Positions 53,302 through 60,624 are shown, counted from the first letter of the stretch. The stretch is 64,000 nt of DNA from [Clostridium] scindens ATCC 35704 (GCF_004295125.1 NZ_CP036170.1:2854501-2918500), one strand, 5' to 3'. Numbers and translations are program-made. Notes: generated by a model not told the origin, from the letters alone.

Positions 53302-53836
53302 GCATCGGGTTCTGGAAGCCCGAAAAGAAATCGGTCCCTTGAAATGGCAGAAAGCCACGGAAGGGATAACGGCTGCGGTGACTTCCCATATGCGTTTCCG
53401 GGAGGCCACGGATATCTACTGCTATGTAGACCATCAGGGAGAAGCAGGCACCAGGCTGATCATAGAAGAAGCCTGGCGGCTGGGAAAAGACGTCTGGGTG
53501 CCCAGGGTATTGGGACGCAGGATGGAATTTTTCCATATAGAGAATTTCAGCCAGCTGCACCCCGGCACGATGGGGATTCTGGAACCTGAGGAAGGCGCTT
53601 TGGCTGACGGAGCAGACGCGCTTGTCATTATGCCGGGCGTGGCCTTTGACCGTGACAGGCGCAGGATCGGCTATGGCGGCGGCTATTATGACAGATATCT
53701 TGCCGCGCATCCTTGCCTTCCCACCATGGCAGTCGCATTTGACTGCCAGGTGCTGGATGAAGTGCCCTATGATGAATACGATATCAGGCCGCAGATCCTG
53801 GTGACGGAGACCAGCGTATACGAGGACGGCAAATAG
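53249..53836 (+). CDS. 5-formyltetrahydrofolate cyclo-ligase
   Basis: 195 residues from the longest start. It returns 5-formyl-THF to the active folate pool as methenyl-THF. The family N-helix is SKKDIRHRVLEARKEI, and the C-terminal signature DRDRRRIGYGGGYYDRYLA lies near residue 131. The start is uncertain: ATG 53249 lies close behind AGGAG, while GTG 53270 and TTG 53279 better fit the family N-terminus; all overlap DUF896. Confidence 0.92.
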   Translation: MEALQIWVRSLESKKDIRHRVLEARKEIGPLKWQKATEGITAAVTSHMRFREATDIYCYVDHQGEAGTRLIIEEAWRLGKDVWVPRVLGRRMEFFHIENFSQLHPGTMGILEPEEGALADGADALVIMPGVAFDRDRRRIGYGGGYYDRYLAAHPCLPTMAVAFDCQVLDEVPYDEYDIRPQILVTETSVYEDGK

Positions 53837-53850
53837 AAAGGATGATGCTT

Positions 53851-54033
53851 ATGCAGATAGGACTTCCCAAAGAGCCTATGCTACTATTAAGCGTAGTAAA
53901 TACGAAAATCAGAGATTACTATCATTCGCTGGATGCACTATGCGAGGATATGCAAGTAGAGAGAGAAGAGATTACAAATATACTGAAAGGAATTGATTAT
54001 GAATACGACGAATCCAGACATCAGTTTGTCTAG
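53851..54033 (+). CDS. DUF4250 family small protein
   Basis: 60 residues: LPKEPMLLLSVVNTKIRDYYHSLDALCEDM then IDYEYDESRHQFV, the DUF4250 pattern. Function unknown. AAAGG precedes three possible ATGs; 53851 has the best spacing. It overlaps the start of miaB by 35 bases, suggesting coupling. Confidence 0.85.
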   Translation: MQIGLPKEPMLLLSVVNTKIRDYYHSLDALCEDMQVEREEITNILKGIDYEYDESRHQFV

Positions 54034-54187
54034 CGCGGCGCCATGCGAGGAACCGAAGCGCCAGTATTATTACATAGAAAAGGCCAGAACCTACATTCAG
54101 AAGAAGTCCCTGGAGATCGGCCGTCCGCTGACCTTCTGCGTGACCACCTTCGGCTGTCAAATGAACTTCGTACCCGTGACGGCTTAA
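53999..54187 (+). pseudogene. miaB: miaB, 5' end only, interrupted by the mobile element
   Basis: ATG at 53999 follows AAAGGAATTGATT. The reading frame gives a MiaB-type N-terminus ending RPLTFCVTTFGCQMN, where C is the first [4Fe-4S] ligand of the methylthiotransferase domain, and then changes abruptly to FVPVTA and a stop. Intact MiaB continues for over 400 residues and would methylthiolate i6A37 of tRNA. The junction is at about 54,166. The rest of miaB should lie beyond the far end of the inserted element. Confidence 0.88.
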
Positions 54188-54190
54188 ACC
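54150..54190. mobile_element. left attachment junction (attL) of the integrated element
   Basis: Chromosomal coding sequence of miaB ends after ATGAAC (54161-54166). The serine recombinase lies next to this junction and points towards it, as usual for int-att ends. The exact core dinucleotide cannot be read from one junction. CCCGTGAC just after the break resembles the coding sequence expected next in miaB (Ala-Arg-Asp), perhaps a trace of attP-attB similarity. Confidence 0.65.
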
Positions 54191-54211
54191 CGCATAAATA
54201 AAGGATTTTTC

Positions 54212-54256
54212 AAAACCCCAACTTGTAAGAATGATTTACAAGTTGGGGTTTTCTTT
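54212..54256. terminator. terminator at the element's left edge
   Basis: AAAACCCCAACTTGTAA pairs perfectly with TTACAAGTTGGGGTTTT around a 7-base loop, then CTTTG. It would stop transcription arriving from truncated miaB and also leftward transcription. Confidence 0.85.
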
Positions 54257-54311
54257 GTCCTGCTGCCCGCCGGAAGAATAAAAGCGATAGTTCCGAAAAT
54301 ACGGCATAAAA

Positions 54312-54351
54312 TACCAAAAACCGGCCTTTCGTTCCGAAAAATGCCGGTTTT
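54312..54351 (-). terminator. recombinase terminator
   Basis: On the minus strand AAAACCGGC...GCCGGTTTT (9-bp stem, 17-base loop) lies just after the recombinase stop. A related repeat, CCGGTTTTGATAC, occurs twice at about 54344-54376. Confidence 0.55.
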
Positions 54352-54390
54352 GATACGTTTTAGCCCGGTTTTGATACAGATCGGGCCGTT

Positions 54391-56148
54391 TTAATCACGG
54401 TATAAGAATTTGTGCGTCAGCCCATTCTTGAAGGTAATTTCCACCGGCCGGCCGTTTTGGATCACGATCCGTTCGATAACAAGATTTAAAAATTCTTTCA
54501 TAGTTTCATCACCGACAAGCGGCGCGAAGTCGCTATACTGGATATGTTCGCCGGTCTGGATCTGGTGAGCCAGAAGAAAAGAAGACGCGGACTTTATGAA
54601 GGCCAGTTCCCCGGCGTCGGTGGAAAACGTCGCTTCGTTAAGGTCCTTCATGCGGTTTTCTGCCGCGATCCGTTCCGTTTCAAGGGCTAATTTTGTTTCA
54701 AGGTATTCTTTTTCGCCCATGGCCTGATCGTCGAAAAGAAAAGCCTTTTTCAGACGTTCAAGGGCGCGTTCTATGCGGGTGATCTTCTGTTTCAGTTCTT
54801 CCACTTCGCCGGTATTGATACACCCGGAAGGAGCGGCCAGAAGATCAGGAACGTAAGCAGCGCCGCCGGTAGCAGGACGCCCGGAAAGTAACGCAAACGT
54901 GGCGTTCAATCCTTCGGAAGCGATACCGGCCACGGCTTCAAATTCTGGCCCGGTCAAAAGCAGTTGTTCCAGTTCTTCCGGCGAACTGATTTTGGAACGC
55001 ATACTGGCAACCCGAACCATGCCGGAAATATAGTTGAAGACAAACGGCCCTAAAACAACGTCACTGCAGCCGGGAGAATTACAAGCGCGCTTCCGGTACC
55101 GGGCGCCGCACCGGTAAAGGGAAGGCGAAAAGCCGTTTTCCCGTGTTTTGTCCTTCTTTATCACCTGAAAGAAGGCGCCGCAGTCGCCACATACCAGAAG
55201 ACCGGCGAAGGCGTGGACGTGGATCCGCTTATGTGAAAAGCCTGCAGAACGTTTCTTCGCGGCGTTTTCGTCCATAATGGCGTTGCAGCGGTCCCATTGT
55301 TCCGGCGGCACAAGGGGCGGGAAGACGCCTTCAAGGTATATTACTTCTTCTTCCGGTTTCTTCCGTCCGCGGGCGCTTTCCCGGTAATTATACCGGTAGT
55401 CGCCGCGGTTAATGGGATTTCTGATAAAGTCGGCGACGGTTTTTGAAGTCCATTCCCCGCCGCGCTTCGTCGGTATGTCGTGGGTGTTGTTGTAGTCCCT
55501 GACCTTACACGTCGATCGTGTTTCTTCGTACATATCATACATGAGCCGACCGAAGACGGCTTCAACTTCACTATGTTTCGGGAATTTGGCTTCTTCGTCC
55601 CAATCCCACCCAAACGGGACGCGGGCGCCGTTCCACTGGCCGGAGAGGGCGCGGCCGATCATAATATCCATGACACGCTCCGAAGCAAGTTTCCGTTCCA
55701 GTTCTGCAAAAACAAGAATAATTTTCAGGACCGCTTCACCGATCGCCGAAGACGTGTCGAATTGTTCGTTTAATGAAATAAAGGTAACGCGGTTATACTT
55801 GAAGTCGTCGTACATCAAAGAGAAGTCAACAAGATTTCGGGAAATACGGTCAATTTTATAGACGATAACGTGGGAGATCTGACCGGCGCGGACTTTCTTC
55901 ATCATGCGTTCAAAGGCGGGGCGGTTGGTATTCTTCCCGGACTTTCCGGCGTCCTCAAAAATTTCAATCCGGCTTTCGTCGATATGCAAAACGTGTTTAC
56001 AGTAGTTCTTCAATTCCTTTTTCTGAAAAGGAAGGCTGTCTTTGTCCACCTGATAGCCGGTTGAAACGCGAACGTATAAAGCGACGGTTCGCAGATCCGG
56101 CGCGGCAGCAGGCACAAGACCGGCCTTTCTCAATGCTGCATAAGCCAT
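54391..56148 (-). CDS. large serine recombinase (integrase)
   Basis: 585 residues. Catalytic N-domain: VALYVRVSTGYQVDKDSLPFQ near residue 25 (nucleophile Ser) (in part), ISHVIVYKIDRISRNLVDF near 93, ELERKLASERV near 150. A recombinase domain (about 175-300, RVPFGWDWDEE, NPINRGDYRYN), a zinc ribbon (CGDCGAFFQVI ... CGARYRKRAC near 325-365) and a coiled-coil segment (about 430-490) follow. It is the phage/ICE large serine type that integrates by attP x attB recombination with no homology tracts. Placed at the element end facing miaB. AGAAGGTG precedes ATG. Confidence 0.95.
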   Translation of the reverse strand: MAYAALRKAGLVPAAAPDLRTVALYVRVSTGYQVDKDSLPFQKKELKNYCKHVLHIDESRIEIFEDAGKSGKNTNRPAFERMMKKVRAGQISHVIVYKIDRISRNLVDFSLMYDDFKYNRVTFISLNEQFDTSSAIGEAVLKIILVFAELERKLASERVMDIMIGRALSGQWNGARVPFGWDWDEEAKFPKHSEVEAVFGRLMYDMYEETRSTCKVRDYNNTHDIPTKRGGEWTSKTVADFIRNPINRGDYRYNYRESARGRKKPEEEVIYLEGVFPPLVPPEQWDRCNAIMDENAAKKRSAGFSHKRIHVHAFAGLLVCGDCGAFFQVIKKDKTRENGFSPSLYRCGARYRKRACNSPGCSDVVLGPFVFNYISGMVRVASMRSKISSPEELEQLLLTGPEFEAVAGIASEGLNATFALLSGRPATGGAAYVPDLLAAPSGCINTGEVEELKQKITRIERALERLKKAFLFDDQAMGEKEYLETKLALETERIAAENRMKDLNEATFSTDAGELAFIKSASSFLLAHQIQTGEHIQYSDFAPLVGDETMKEFLNLVIERIVIQNGRPVEITFKNGLTHKFLYRD

Positions 56149-56365
56149 AAAATCACACCTTCTTAAAAATGGGCGTAAAAAATAAGCCCTTTCAAAAGTT
56201 GGGGGCCTATGCTATAATAACACTTGTTCAGGGCGTTATCATAGCGCAGCCCCGCGGGGTTGACGGGTAACAATCTATTTAAAGCGCTTCACGGTTGCAG
56301 CCGTGGGGCGTTTTATTTTTCAAATTTCAGTTCTATAATATTTCCCTTTTCTTTAAAGCGGTATT
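56149..56365. other. 217-bp gap between recombinase and repressor
   Basis: Contains a plus-strand hairpin (AAAGCGCTTCACGG, TTGCAG, CCGTGGGGCGTTTT followed by ATTTTT, 56279-56325), a GC-rich stretch (GCAGCCCCGCGGGGTTG at about 56248) and TATAAT on the plus strand at 56213. This could be the promoter-terminator pair of a small RNA of about 100 nt or simply the recombinase leader. No ORF with a binding site. Confidence 0.35.
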
Positions 56366-56770
56366 TTACGCCATTTTTTCGGCGTCCCCTTTTTCGACAT
56401 AACCGAGATCCAATAATTCGTCGGCACGTTCACAAAGTTTCTGTTTTCCTTCGCGATTTAATTTACGGTATGTAATAATCAAATTCTTTTCGCTTTCCTT
56501 TAAATCAAATGTCGATTGTTTAGGCGGGACATAATCAGAAAGCCCGATCAAAACGTCTGCTTCAACGCCGAAGAATTTCGACAACTGAACAATAACAGAC
56601 AAAGGAATTTTCCTTGTACCGGTTTCATATCCGGCATAGGTACTTTGTAACATTCCTAATTTTTCGGATATTTCATATTGAGATAAACCGAGTTTATTTC
56701 TCATAGCGGCGAGATTTCGCCCGAAACGTTCGTATTCTTCGCCGTGTGTCTTCGCCGGTGTCTTAGTCAT
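56366..56770 (-). CDS. prophage CI-like XRE repressor
   Basis: 134 residues. Helix-turn-helix (about 17-70): RNLAAMRNKLGLSQYEISEKLGMLQSTYAGYETGTRKIPLSVIVQLSKFF (in parts). The short C-terminal part (LKESEKNLIITYRKLNREGKQKLCERADELLDLG) is helical and holds no LexA-type peptidase, so induction by RecA cleavage is unlikely. ATG at 56770 follows AAGGGGG; an upstream extension is inside the promoter. It faces cro across a shared operator region and ought to repress both. Confidence 0.9.
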   Translation of the reverse strand: MTKTPAKTHGEEYERFGRNLAAMRNKLGLSQYEISEKLGMLQSTYAGYETGTRKIPLSVIVQLSKFFGVEADVLIGLSDYVPPKQSTFDLKESEKNLIITYRKLNREGKQKLCERADELLDLGYVEKGDAEKMA

Positions 56771-56800
56771 TCGATACACCCCCTTTCGTTGTATGAATAC

Positions 56801-56829
56801 ATTATAAACGCAAAAATGCGTTTTGTAAA
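56801..56829 (-). promoter_or_regulatory. repressor promoter (PR-M type)
   Basis: Minus strand TTTACA (56829-56824), 17-bp spacer, TATAAT (56806-56801). Operator O1 (56806-56823) fills the spacer. Confidence 0.85.
56806..56823. promoter_or_regulatory. operator O1
   Basis: AAACGCA AAAA TGCGTTT, perfect 7-bp arms, located in the spacer of the repressor promoter. Confidence 0.8.
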
Positions 56830-56836
56830 GAGTAAT

Positions 56837-56853
56837 AAACGCAAAATGCAATA
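56837..56853. promoter_or_regulatory. operator O2
   Basis: AAACGCA AAA TGCAATA, the same left arm with a weakened right arm, between the two promoters. Confidence 0.65.
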
Positions 56854-56872
56854 ATTTAATTTAAAATTGTGC

Positions 56873-56901
56873 TTGACACAAACGCGAAACGCGTTTATGA
56901 T
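56873..56901 (+). promoter_or_regulatory. cro promoter (PR type)
   Basis: TTGACA (56873-56878), 17-bp spacer, TATGAT (56896-56901). Operator O3 fills the spacer. This should be the early lytic promoter. Confidence 0.85.
56880..56896. promoter_or_regulatory. operator O3
   Basis: AAACGCG AAA CGCGTTT, perfect 7-bp arms around 3 bases, inside the cro promoter spacer. Confidence 0.8.
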
Positions 56902-56914
56902 ATATACAACAAAT

Positions 56915-56931
56915 AAACACAAATTGCGCTT
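56915..56931. promoter_or_regulatory. operator O4
   Basis: AAACACA AAT TGCGCTT, a more diverged copy just downstream of the cro promoter and ahead of the cro ribosome binding site. Confidence 0.5.
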
Positions 56932-56949
56932 AAGAAAGGAGAAATGAAA

Positions 56950-57168
56950 ATGGCGAAACCACTTGTAAATGTATTCCCGAAATTAAAAGCGAAAATGGCA
57001 TACAACGGAAACACTACAACGGATCTTGCAGAGGTTTTAGAGATCAGCGAAGACAGTGTAAGAAGAAGACTTCGCGGCGACGTAGAATTTGAATTGCCGG
57101 AGATCGTAAAACTGATGAAGTTTTATAAATGCACATTTGAAGAAATCTTCGGGGAAAAGGCAGCGTGA
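56950..57168 (+). CDS. prophage Cro-like DNA-binding protein
   Basis: 72 residues. LKAKMAYNGNTTTDLAEVLEISEDSVRRRLRGDVEFELPEIVKLMKFY (in parts) forms a helix-turn-helix of the short XRE/DUF739-like phage type. Divergent from the repressor. The AAAGGAG site is 9 bases from ATG 56950 and only 2-3 from ATG 56944, so the second is preferred. Its stop is part of a 10-bp stem hairpin (57166-57190). Confidence 0.85.
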   Translation: MAKPLVNVFPKLKAKMAYNGNTTTDLAEVLEISEDSVRRRLRGDVEFELPEIVKLMKFYKCTFEEIFGEKAA

Positions 57169-57190
57169 AGCCGCCAAAAAGGCGGCTTCA
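57166..57190. terminator. cro-distal hairpin
   Basis: TGAAGCCGCC AAAAA GGCGGCTTCA, a perfect 10-bp stem between the convergent cro and 57195 genes. No T tract follows, so it is a hairpin with uncertain terminator strength. Confidence 0.55.
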
Positions 57191-57194
57191 TAAA

Positions 57195-57605
57195 TTAAAT
57201 ATCGCAGGCGTTAAGAATAAAAGTTTTGAAATTATCCAATTCAGAAAGATCGGAAATTTTGGCTTTCCAGTGTAATTGCTTCTTATTTGATTGAGCAGAA
57301 AAAAGAGGGTTTGAAAGATTTTCCTTCATATCTTCCGCGGAAAGCCTGATAGAAAGCCATTTTGTACGATCGGTAAATTTGAAGCGAAGGAAATCATTAT
57401 TTTCACCATAGAAAGCACTTGTATAATTATCGCTTAATTTTTCAAGGTGAATTTTTGAGACTTCGGAAGGTGGGAAGAAATTCAAAATAATTTCAATAGC
57501 GCGGGTTTCAATCGGATTTAAGGAAACTTCGCGCGGTTGGGTTAGTATGACATTTTTATTTTCAAAATCATAACCAATAGTAATAACGCCAGAAACAGAG
57601 GACAT
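57195..57605 (-). CDS. hypothetical element protein
   Basis: 136 residues, mixed alpha/beta, no membrane segment: VSGVITIGYDFENKNVILTQ, then TRAIEIILNFFPPSEVSKIHLEKL and WLSIRLSAEDMKE. No family recognised. ATG at 57605 follows AAAGGCGG; longer frames run into antisense of the next gene. It is transcribed with the lysogenic strand, so it may be expressed in the prophage state. Confidence 0.7.
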   Translation of the reverse strand: MSSVSGVITIGYDFENKNVILTQPREVSLNPIETRAIEIILNFFPPSEVSKIHLEKLSDNYTSAFYGENNDFLRFKFTDRTKWLSIRLSAEDMKENLSNPLFSAQSNKKQLHWKAKISDLSELDNFKTFILNACDI

Positions 57606-57682
57606 ATAAACACCGCCTTTCGTTTTCTTTCTATCATACCACGAAGGCGGCAGCAGGACAACAACGGAAAGGAGCGCAGATC

Positions 57683-57868
57683 GTGAAAAAAGCAGAAGAA
57701 ATTGTAAAGATCGCCGGAGAAGTAGCGGAAGAAGCGTTGAAGGTTGCCGAAGAAAAAGGGCTGACGCTTTGTGAAGTGCTGCAGGTGCCGGAAACAATGA
57801 AAGCAAAGATTTTATATGAATTACGACAGCAGGAAACGCCGTTCAAAAGGGAAAAGCCCCGAACATAA
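57683..57868 (+). CDS. hypothetical small helical element protein
   Basis: 61 residues, highly helical and acidic at the start (KKAEEIVKIAGEVAEEALKVAEEKG), basic at the end. GTG start at 57683 after AAAGGAGCGCAGATC. Divergent from the 57195 gene. Function unknown. Confidence 0.65.
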   Translation: MKKAEEIVKIAGEVAEEALKVAEEKGLTLCEVLQVPETMKAKILYELRQQETPFKREKPRT

Positions 57869-57876
57869 GCCGGGGC
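57856..57876 (-). terminator. terminator of the small minus-strand gene
   Basis: GCCCCG and CGGGGC arms around AACATAAGC; read on the minus strand it is followed by TTTTCCC. Confidence 0.5.
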
Positions 57877-57882
57877 AAAAGG

Positions 57883-58062
57883 TTATTTACTGATTTGTGC
57901 ATTATCAATAATACGAAGCGCCTTTGACAGTTCTTCTTGTAAGACCTCATACACGGCCAGTAAATGAGGATCCGGAATTAAAGACTTGTCAATTCTGCAA
58001 TTTGTATTATGGACGAACGCAGCGGCAGTATTGCCCTTTTCGTATTCCATAAGATCAGACAC
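57883..58062 (-). CDS. hypothetical small element protein
   Basis: 59 residues, helical: SDLMEYEKGNTAAAFVHNTN, then LLAVYEVLQEELSKALRIID. The GTG at 58062 has AAAGGGGG eight bases away; GTG 58071 directly abuts it. No family recognised. Confidence 0.6.
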   Translation of the reverse strand: MSDLMEYEKGNTAAAFVHNTNCRIDKSLIPDPHLLAVYEVLQEELSKALRIIDNAQISK

Positions 58063-58135
58063 AGAGAACACCCCCTTTCATACCGTGATTATAACACGGC
58101 AGCGGGAAGCGGGACAATAAAACGGAGAAGACGCA

Positions 58136-58432
58136 ATGATCGAAATAATCATTTTCCGGCCGACAATGAAACGCGCGCTTGAAACGTGGGGACTATTCAG
58201 AGAAGCGGCCGAAGCAAACGCAGAAGCGAAAGTAACCAGATACACGCCGAAGATTATAACGAAGAGATACCGGATCCGCTTCCGAAGCGACGGACAGCAA
58301 AACGAAGGGTTACGGGCAGATATAACGGTACCGTTCGATCCGGTTATGATGAGCCATTCACAGTTCGGCCGGGAGTATTGCACACTGTCAAGCATTTTGG
58401 AGTTATTGAAGCAGGAAGACGGCGAAACATAG
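58136..58432 (+). CDS. hypothetical element protein
   Basis: 98 residues, basic middle: RPTMKRALETWGLFREAAEA, then KIITKRYRIRFRSDG and MSHSQFGREYCTLSSILELL. No family recognised. ATG follows CGGAGAAGACGCA. It is followed by the structured non-coding block. Confidence 0.6.
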   Translation: MIEIIIFRPTMKRALETWGLFREAAEANAEAKVTRYTPKIITKRYRIRFRSDGQQNEGLRADITVPFDPVMMSHSQFGREYCTLSSILELLKQEDGET

Positions 58433-58763
58433 TAGCAGGACAACGAAAACACGGCCAGATCGGCCATTTTATAAAGTCTGTATATTTCGGTGTAGGTCAA
58501 CAGGTTTTCGGCCCGGTTTTTAATGTGAAAGCGGGGCAGCGGTGGAGAACAAAAACGCTTTAAAAGGTTCCATGTCGGACAACAAGTTTTCGGCTTTTAA
58601 TGTGAAAGCCGGTAAGGTTTGGACGTTCCCGAAAAAAGACGCCCGCCGGATCGTGTGAAAGCCGGTTGAAAAGCACACACCCGAAAAATACAGATTTTAT
58701 AAAATGGCTGATTTTGTCAGAAAAAAGCAGCACGAAACAGAGCAACGGAAAGGAAATCTAACT
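58433..58763 (+). ncRNA. structured non-coding block ahead of the cytosine methyltransferase
   Basis: 331 bp with no gene that has a binding site. A 28-bp inverted repeat with two mismatches (58463-58490 against 58681-58708) brackets about 190 bp. Inside are two copies of a unit CAACA(A/G)GTTTTCGGC (58498-58512, 58580-58594) and three hairpins sharing TGTGAAAGC: 58512-58536 (CCCG...CGGG), 58591-58611 (CGGCTTT...AAAGCCG) and 58646-58665 (CCGG...CCGG). It may be a new phage RNA or a methyltransferase leader; no known RNA family is recognised. Confidence 0.5.
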
Positions 58764-59960
58764 ATGAAAGTATTATCACTATTTGACGGGATAAGTTGCG
58801 GGAAAGTAGCACTTGAACGCGCGGGAATACAGATTGAAGAATATGTGGCGTTTGAGATCGACAAATACGCGATCAAAATCAGCAAGAAAAACCACCCGGA
58901 CATTATACAACGGGGAGACGTAACAAAAGCGGACTTTTCGGAATTTGAAGGTTTTGACATTGTGATCGGCGGTAGTCCGTGTCAGGGGTTCAGTTTCGCA
59001 GGGAAGCAGTTAAATTTTGAGGATCCGCGAAGCAAATTATTTTTTGAATTTGTAAGAGCGGTTGAACAGGTAAAACCGAAGTATTTTCTTCTTGAAAACG
59101 TGAAAATGAAAAAAGAGTTTGAAAACATTATTTCGGAATATTTGGGAGTAGAGCCGATCGAAATAAATTCGGGGCTTGTTTCGGCACAGTCGAGAAAACG
59201 GCTTTACTGGACGAACATTCCGGGCGTAACGCTTCCAGAAGATAAGGGAATTATGCTGAAAGACGTTGTTCACGAAAACGAAGAACAGAAGCCGGAAGGA
59301 TTGGGAAAATATATTGTTCCATTCGATAAAAGCCTGCAGATCTTAGATAAAGAAGTACAGAAAGGAAAAATCGGGTATTTCAGAAAAGACAGTCAGGCGA
59401 ACCGGGTATATTCGATCCACGGAAAAGCCGTCACCCTATGCGGGGAAGCGGGCGGCGGAGCCGCAAAAATGGGACAATATCTTTTCGGGTGCTTGACGCC
59501 GGACAGGATCGAAAAGCGGCAGAACGGACAGCGCTTTAATGAAGGGAATAAATTCTATACGCTGACAGCACAGGACAGACACGGAGTTTTAATCGACGGG
59601 TACATAAGAAAACTAACACCGGTAGAATGTGAGCGATTGCAAACGCTTCCAGACAATTACACAGACGCGCCGGGAGTGACAGACGCGCAGCGTTATAAAT
59701 GTTTGGGGAATGGTTGGACGGTTGACGTTATAGCACACATTTTGAAAGGCTTAAAAACCGGAAACGGCCAGGAAAAGGACCAGGCCGTCAGAGATTGGAA
59801 GGCAGCAGAAAACGCCATAAACAAATCACTTGAAGATTTTTCAAATTTAGGGCCGGCGGGAATGTTTGGAGTGAAGATATTAACACCGCTTCGGGTGAGG
59901 TATGACAAAGGAGAACGGACGGCAGATTTATTTAATGCAATAGTCGAAGCGACAAGATAG
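58764..59960 (+). CDS. phage-type DNA (cytosine-5) methyltransferase
   Basis: 398 residues. C5-methyltransferase motifs in order: I LSLFDGISCGKVALERAG (residue 4), IV GGSPCQGFSFAG near residue 70 with catalytic Cys, VI FLLENVKM near 108, VIII SAQSRKRLYWTNIPG near 140, a target-recognition region (about 190-290), and motifs IX-X RKLTPVECERLQTLPDNYT and CLGNGWTVDVIAHIL near 315. The target is unknown. No restriction enzyme is encoded nearby. ATG at 58764 follows AAAGGAAATCTAACT; an ORF starting at 58704 overlaps the inverted repeat and is rejected. Confidence 0.93.
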   Translation: MKVLSLFDGISCGKVALERAGIQIEEYVAFEIDKYAIKISKKNHPDIIQRGDVTKADFSEFEGFDIVIGGSPCQGFSFAGKQLNFEDPRSKLFFEFVRAVEQVKPKYFLLENVKMKKEFENIISEYLGVEPIEINSGLVSAQSRKRLYWTNIPGVTLPEDKGIMLKDVVHENEEQKPEGLGKYIVPFDKSLQILDKEVQKGKIGYFRKDSQANRVYSIHGKAVTLCGEAGGGAAKMGQYLFGCLTPDRIEKRQNGQRFNEGNKFYTLTAQDRHGVLIDGYIRKLTPVECERLQTLPDNYTDAPGVTDAQRYKCLGNGWTVDVIAHILKGLKTGNGQEKDQAVRDWKAAENAINKSLEDFSNLGPAGMFGVKILTPLRVRYDKGERTADLFNAIVEATR

Positions 59961-59970
59961 GGGCGGGAAA

Positions 59971-60153
59971 ATGATAGAAAGAAAAGTAATATTTGAAATC
60001 ACCGGCGACGGGCTGACCGAGGAAGAAGTCGGCCGGATCCGTCAGGTGATCCGACACCTGAACTATAAACGGGGACGCAGAAAGAAACCGCGCCTTCGTT
60101 ATAGATACAATTTTAATAAACCGAAAGGAGATCTAACACATGAGTTTAATTGA
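59971..60153 (+). CDS. hypothetical small basic element protein
   Basis: 60 residues, acidic start (ITGDGLTEEEVGRIRQVIRHL) and strongly basic end (YKRGRRKKPRLRYRYNFNK). Possible nucleic-acid binder. It overlaps the next gene by 14 bases, and the next gene's ribosome binding site is inside it. Confidence 0.6.
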   Translation: MIERKVIFEITGDGLTEEEVGRIRQVIRHLNYKRGRRKKPRLRYRYNFNKPKGDLTHEFN

Positions 60154-60514
60154 CGCTTTTTCAAAGGAAGACCGGGTACCGGTTACATTTACCGATTTTT
60201 TTAATCTGGTAAAGCAGGCCGCGAAGTACGAAAACGTTATGAACGGCGTAAAATGCGACGTTCCGCACAGGTACATAAGAGAGTGCATGACAGGAGAAAA
60301 GGAACTGACAGACAAAGTAGAAGTGACGGTACATTTCGGCGAAGGAGAACTGGAAGAAATCACAGAGAGGATCAAAAGACAGGTTGCGGAAGAATTTGGA
60401 ATACCAATCGAACTTCTGGAAGAAGGAAAACAGGAGCAGCACGAAGCGGATCAGGATCCAAAAGAAGCAATACCAGACGAAGAACCGCCGATCACCGGCG
60501 AGAAAGGAGAATAA
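60140..60514 (+). CDS. hypothetical element protein with acidic tail
   Basis: 124 residues. N-terminal helical domain (FTDFFNLVKQAAKYENVMNGV then CDVPHRYIRECMTG), C-terminal acidic tail rich in Glu, Gln and Pro. No family recognised. The leader GAAAGGAGATCTAACAC precedes ATG, one of the repeated initiation leaders. Confidence 0.65.
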   Translation: MSLIDAFSKEDRVPVTFTDFFNLVKQAAKYENVMNGVKCDVPHRYIRECMTGEKELTDKVEVTVHFGEGELEEITERIKRQVAEEFGIPIELLEEGKQEQHEADQDPKEAIPDEEPPITGEKGE

Positions 60515-60517
60515 ACC

Positions 60518-60619
60518 ATGGCAGCAATTATTATTTCATTTATTGCCGGTGCGGTTGCGGCAACGATCGGCCTTGTAGCCTTTGGCGTACACCTTGCGAA
60601 TAAGAACGGTAAAGAATAA
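60518..60619 (+). CDS. 33-residue membrane peptide, DUF3789-like
   Basis: MAAIIISFIAGAVAATIGLV... then FGVHLANKNGKE: one membrane segment with a short basic end, of the kind seen in many clostridial phages and ICEs (DUF3789-like). GAAAGGAGAATAAACC precedes ATG, again the element's leader style. Confidence 0.7.
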   Translation: MAAIIISFIAGAVAATIGLVAFGVHLANKNGKE

Positions 60620-60624
60620 AGCGC

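Noticed and set aside
54030-54190. A complete 62-residue protein at the miaB start
   Set aside because: The first 56 residues match a MiaB N-terminus up to the iron-sulfur motif; the last six come from inserted DNA, so it is a truncated gene, not a separate small protein.
56149-56365. tRNA or tmRNA-like structure near the integrase
   Set aside because: The GC-rich hairpins do not form a cloverleaf and there is no CCA-type end; the integration site is miaB rather than a tRNA gene.
58704-58763. Longer start for the cytosine methyltransferase at 58704
   Set aside because: That ATG lies in the right arm of the inverted repeat, lacks a binding site, and adds 20 non-family residues; ATG 58764 has the repeated prophage leader.
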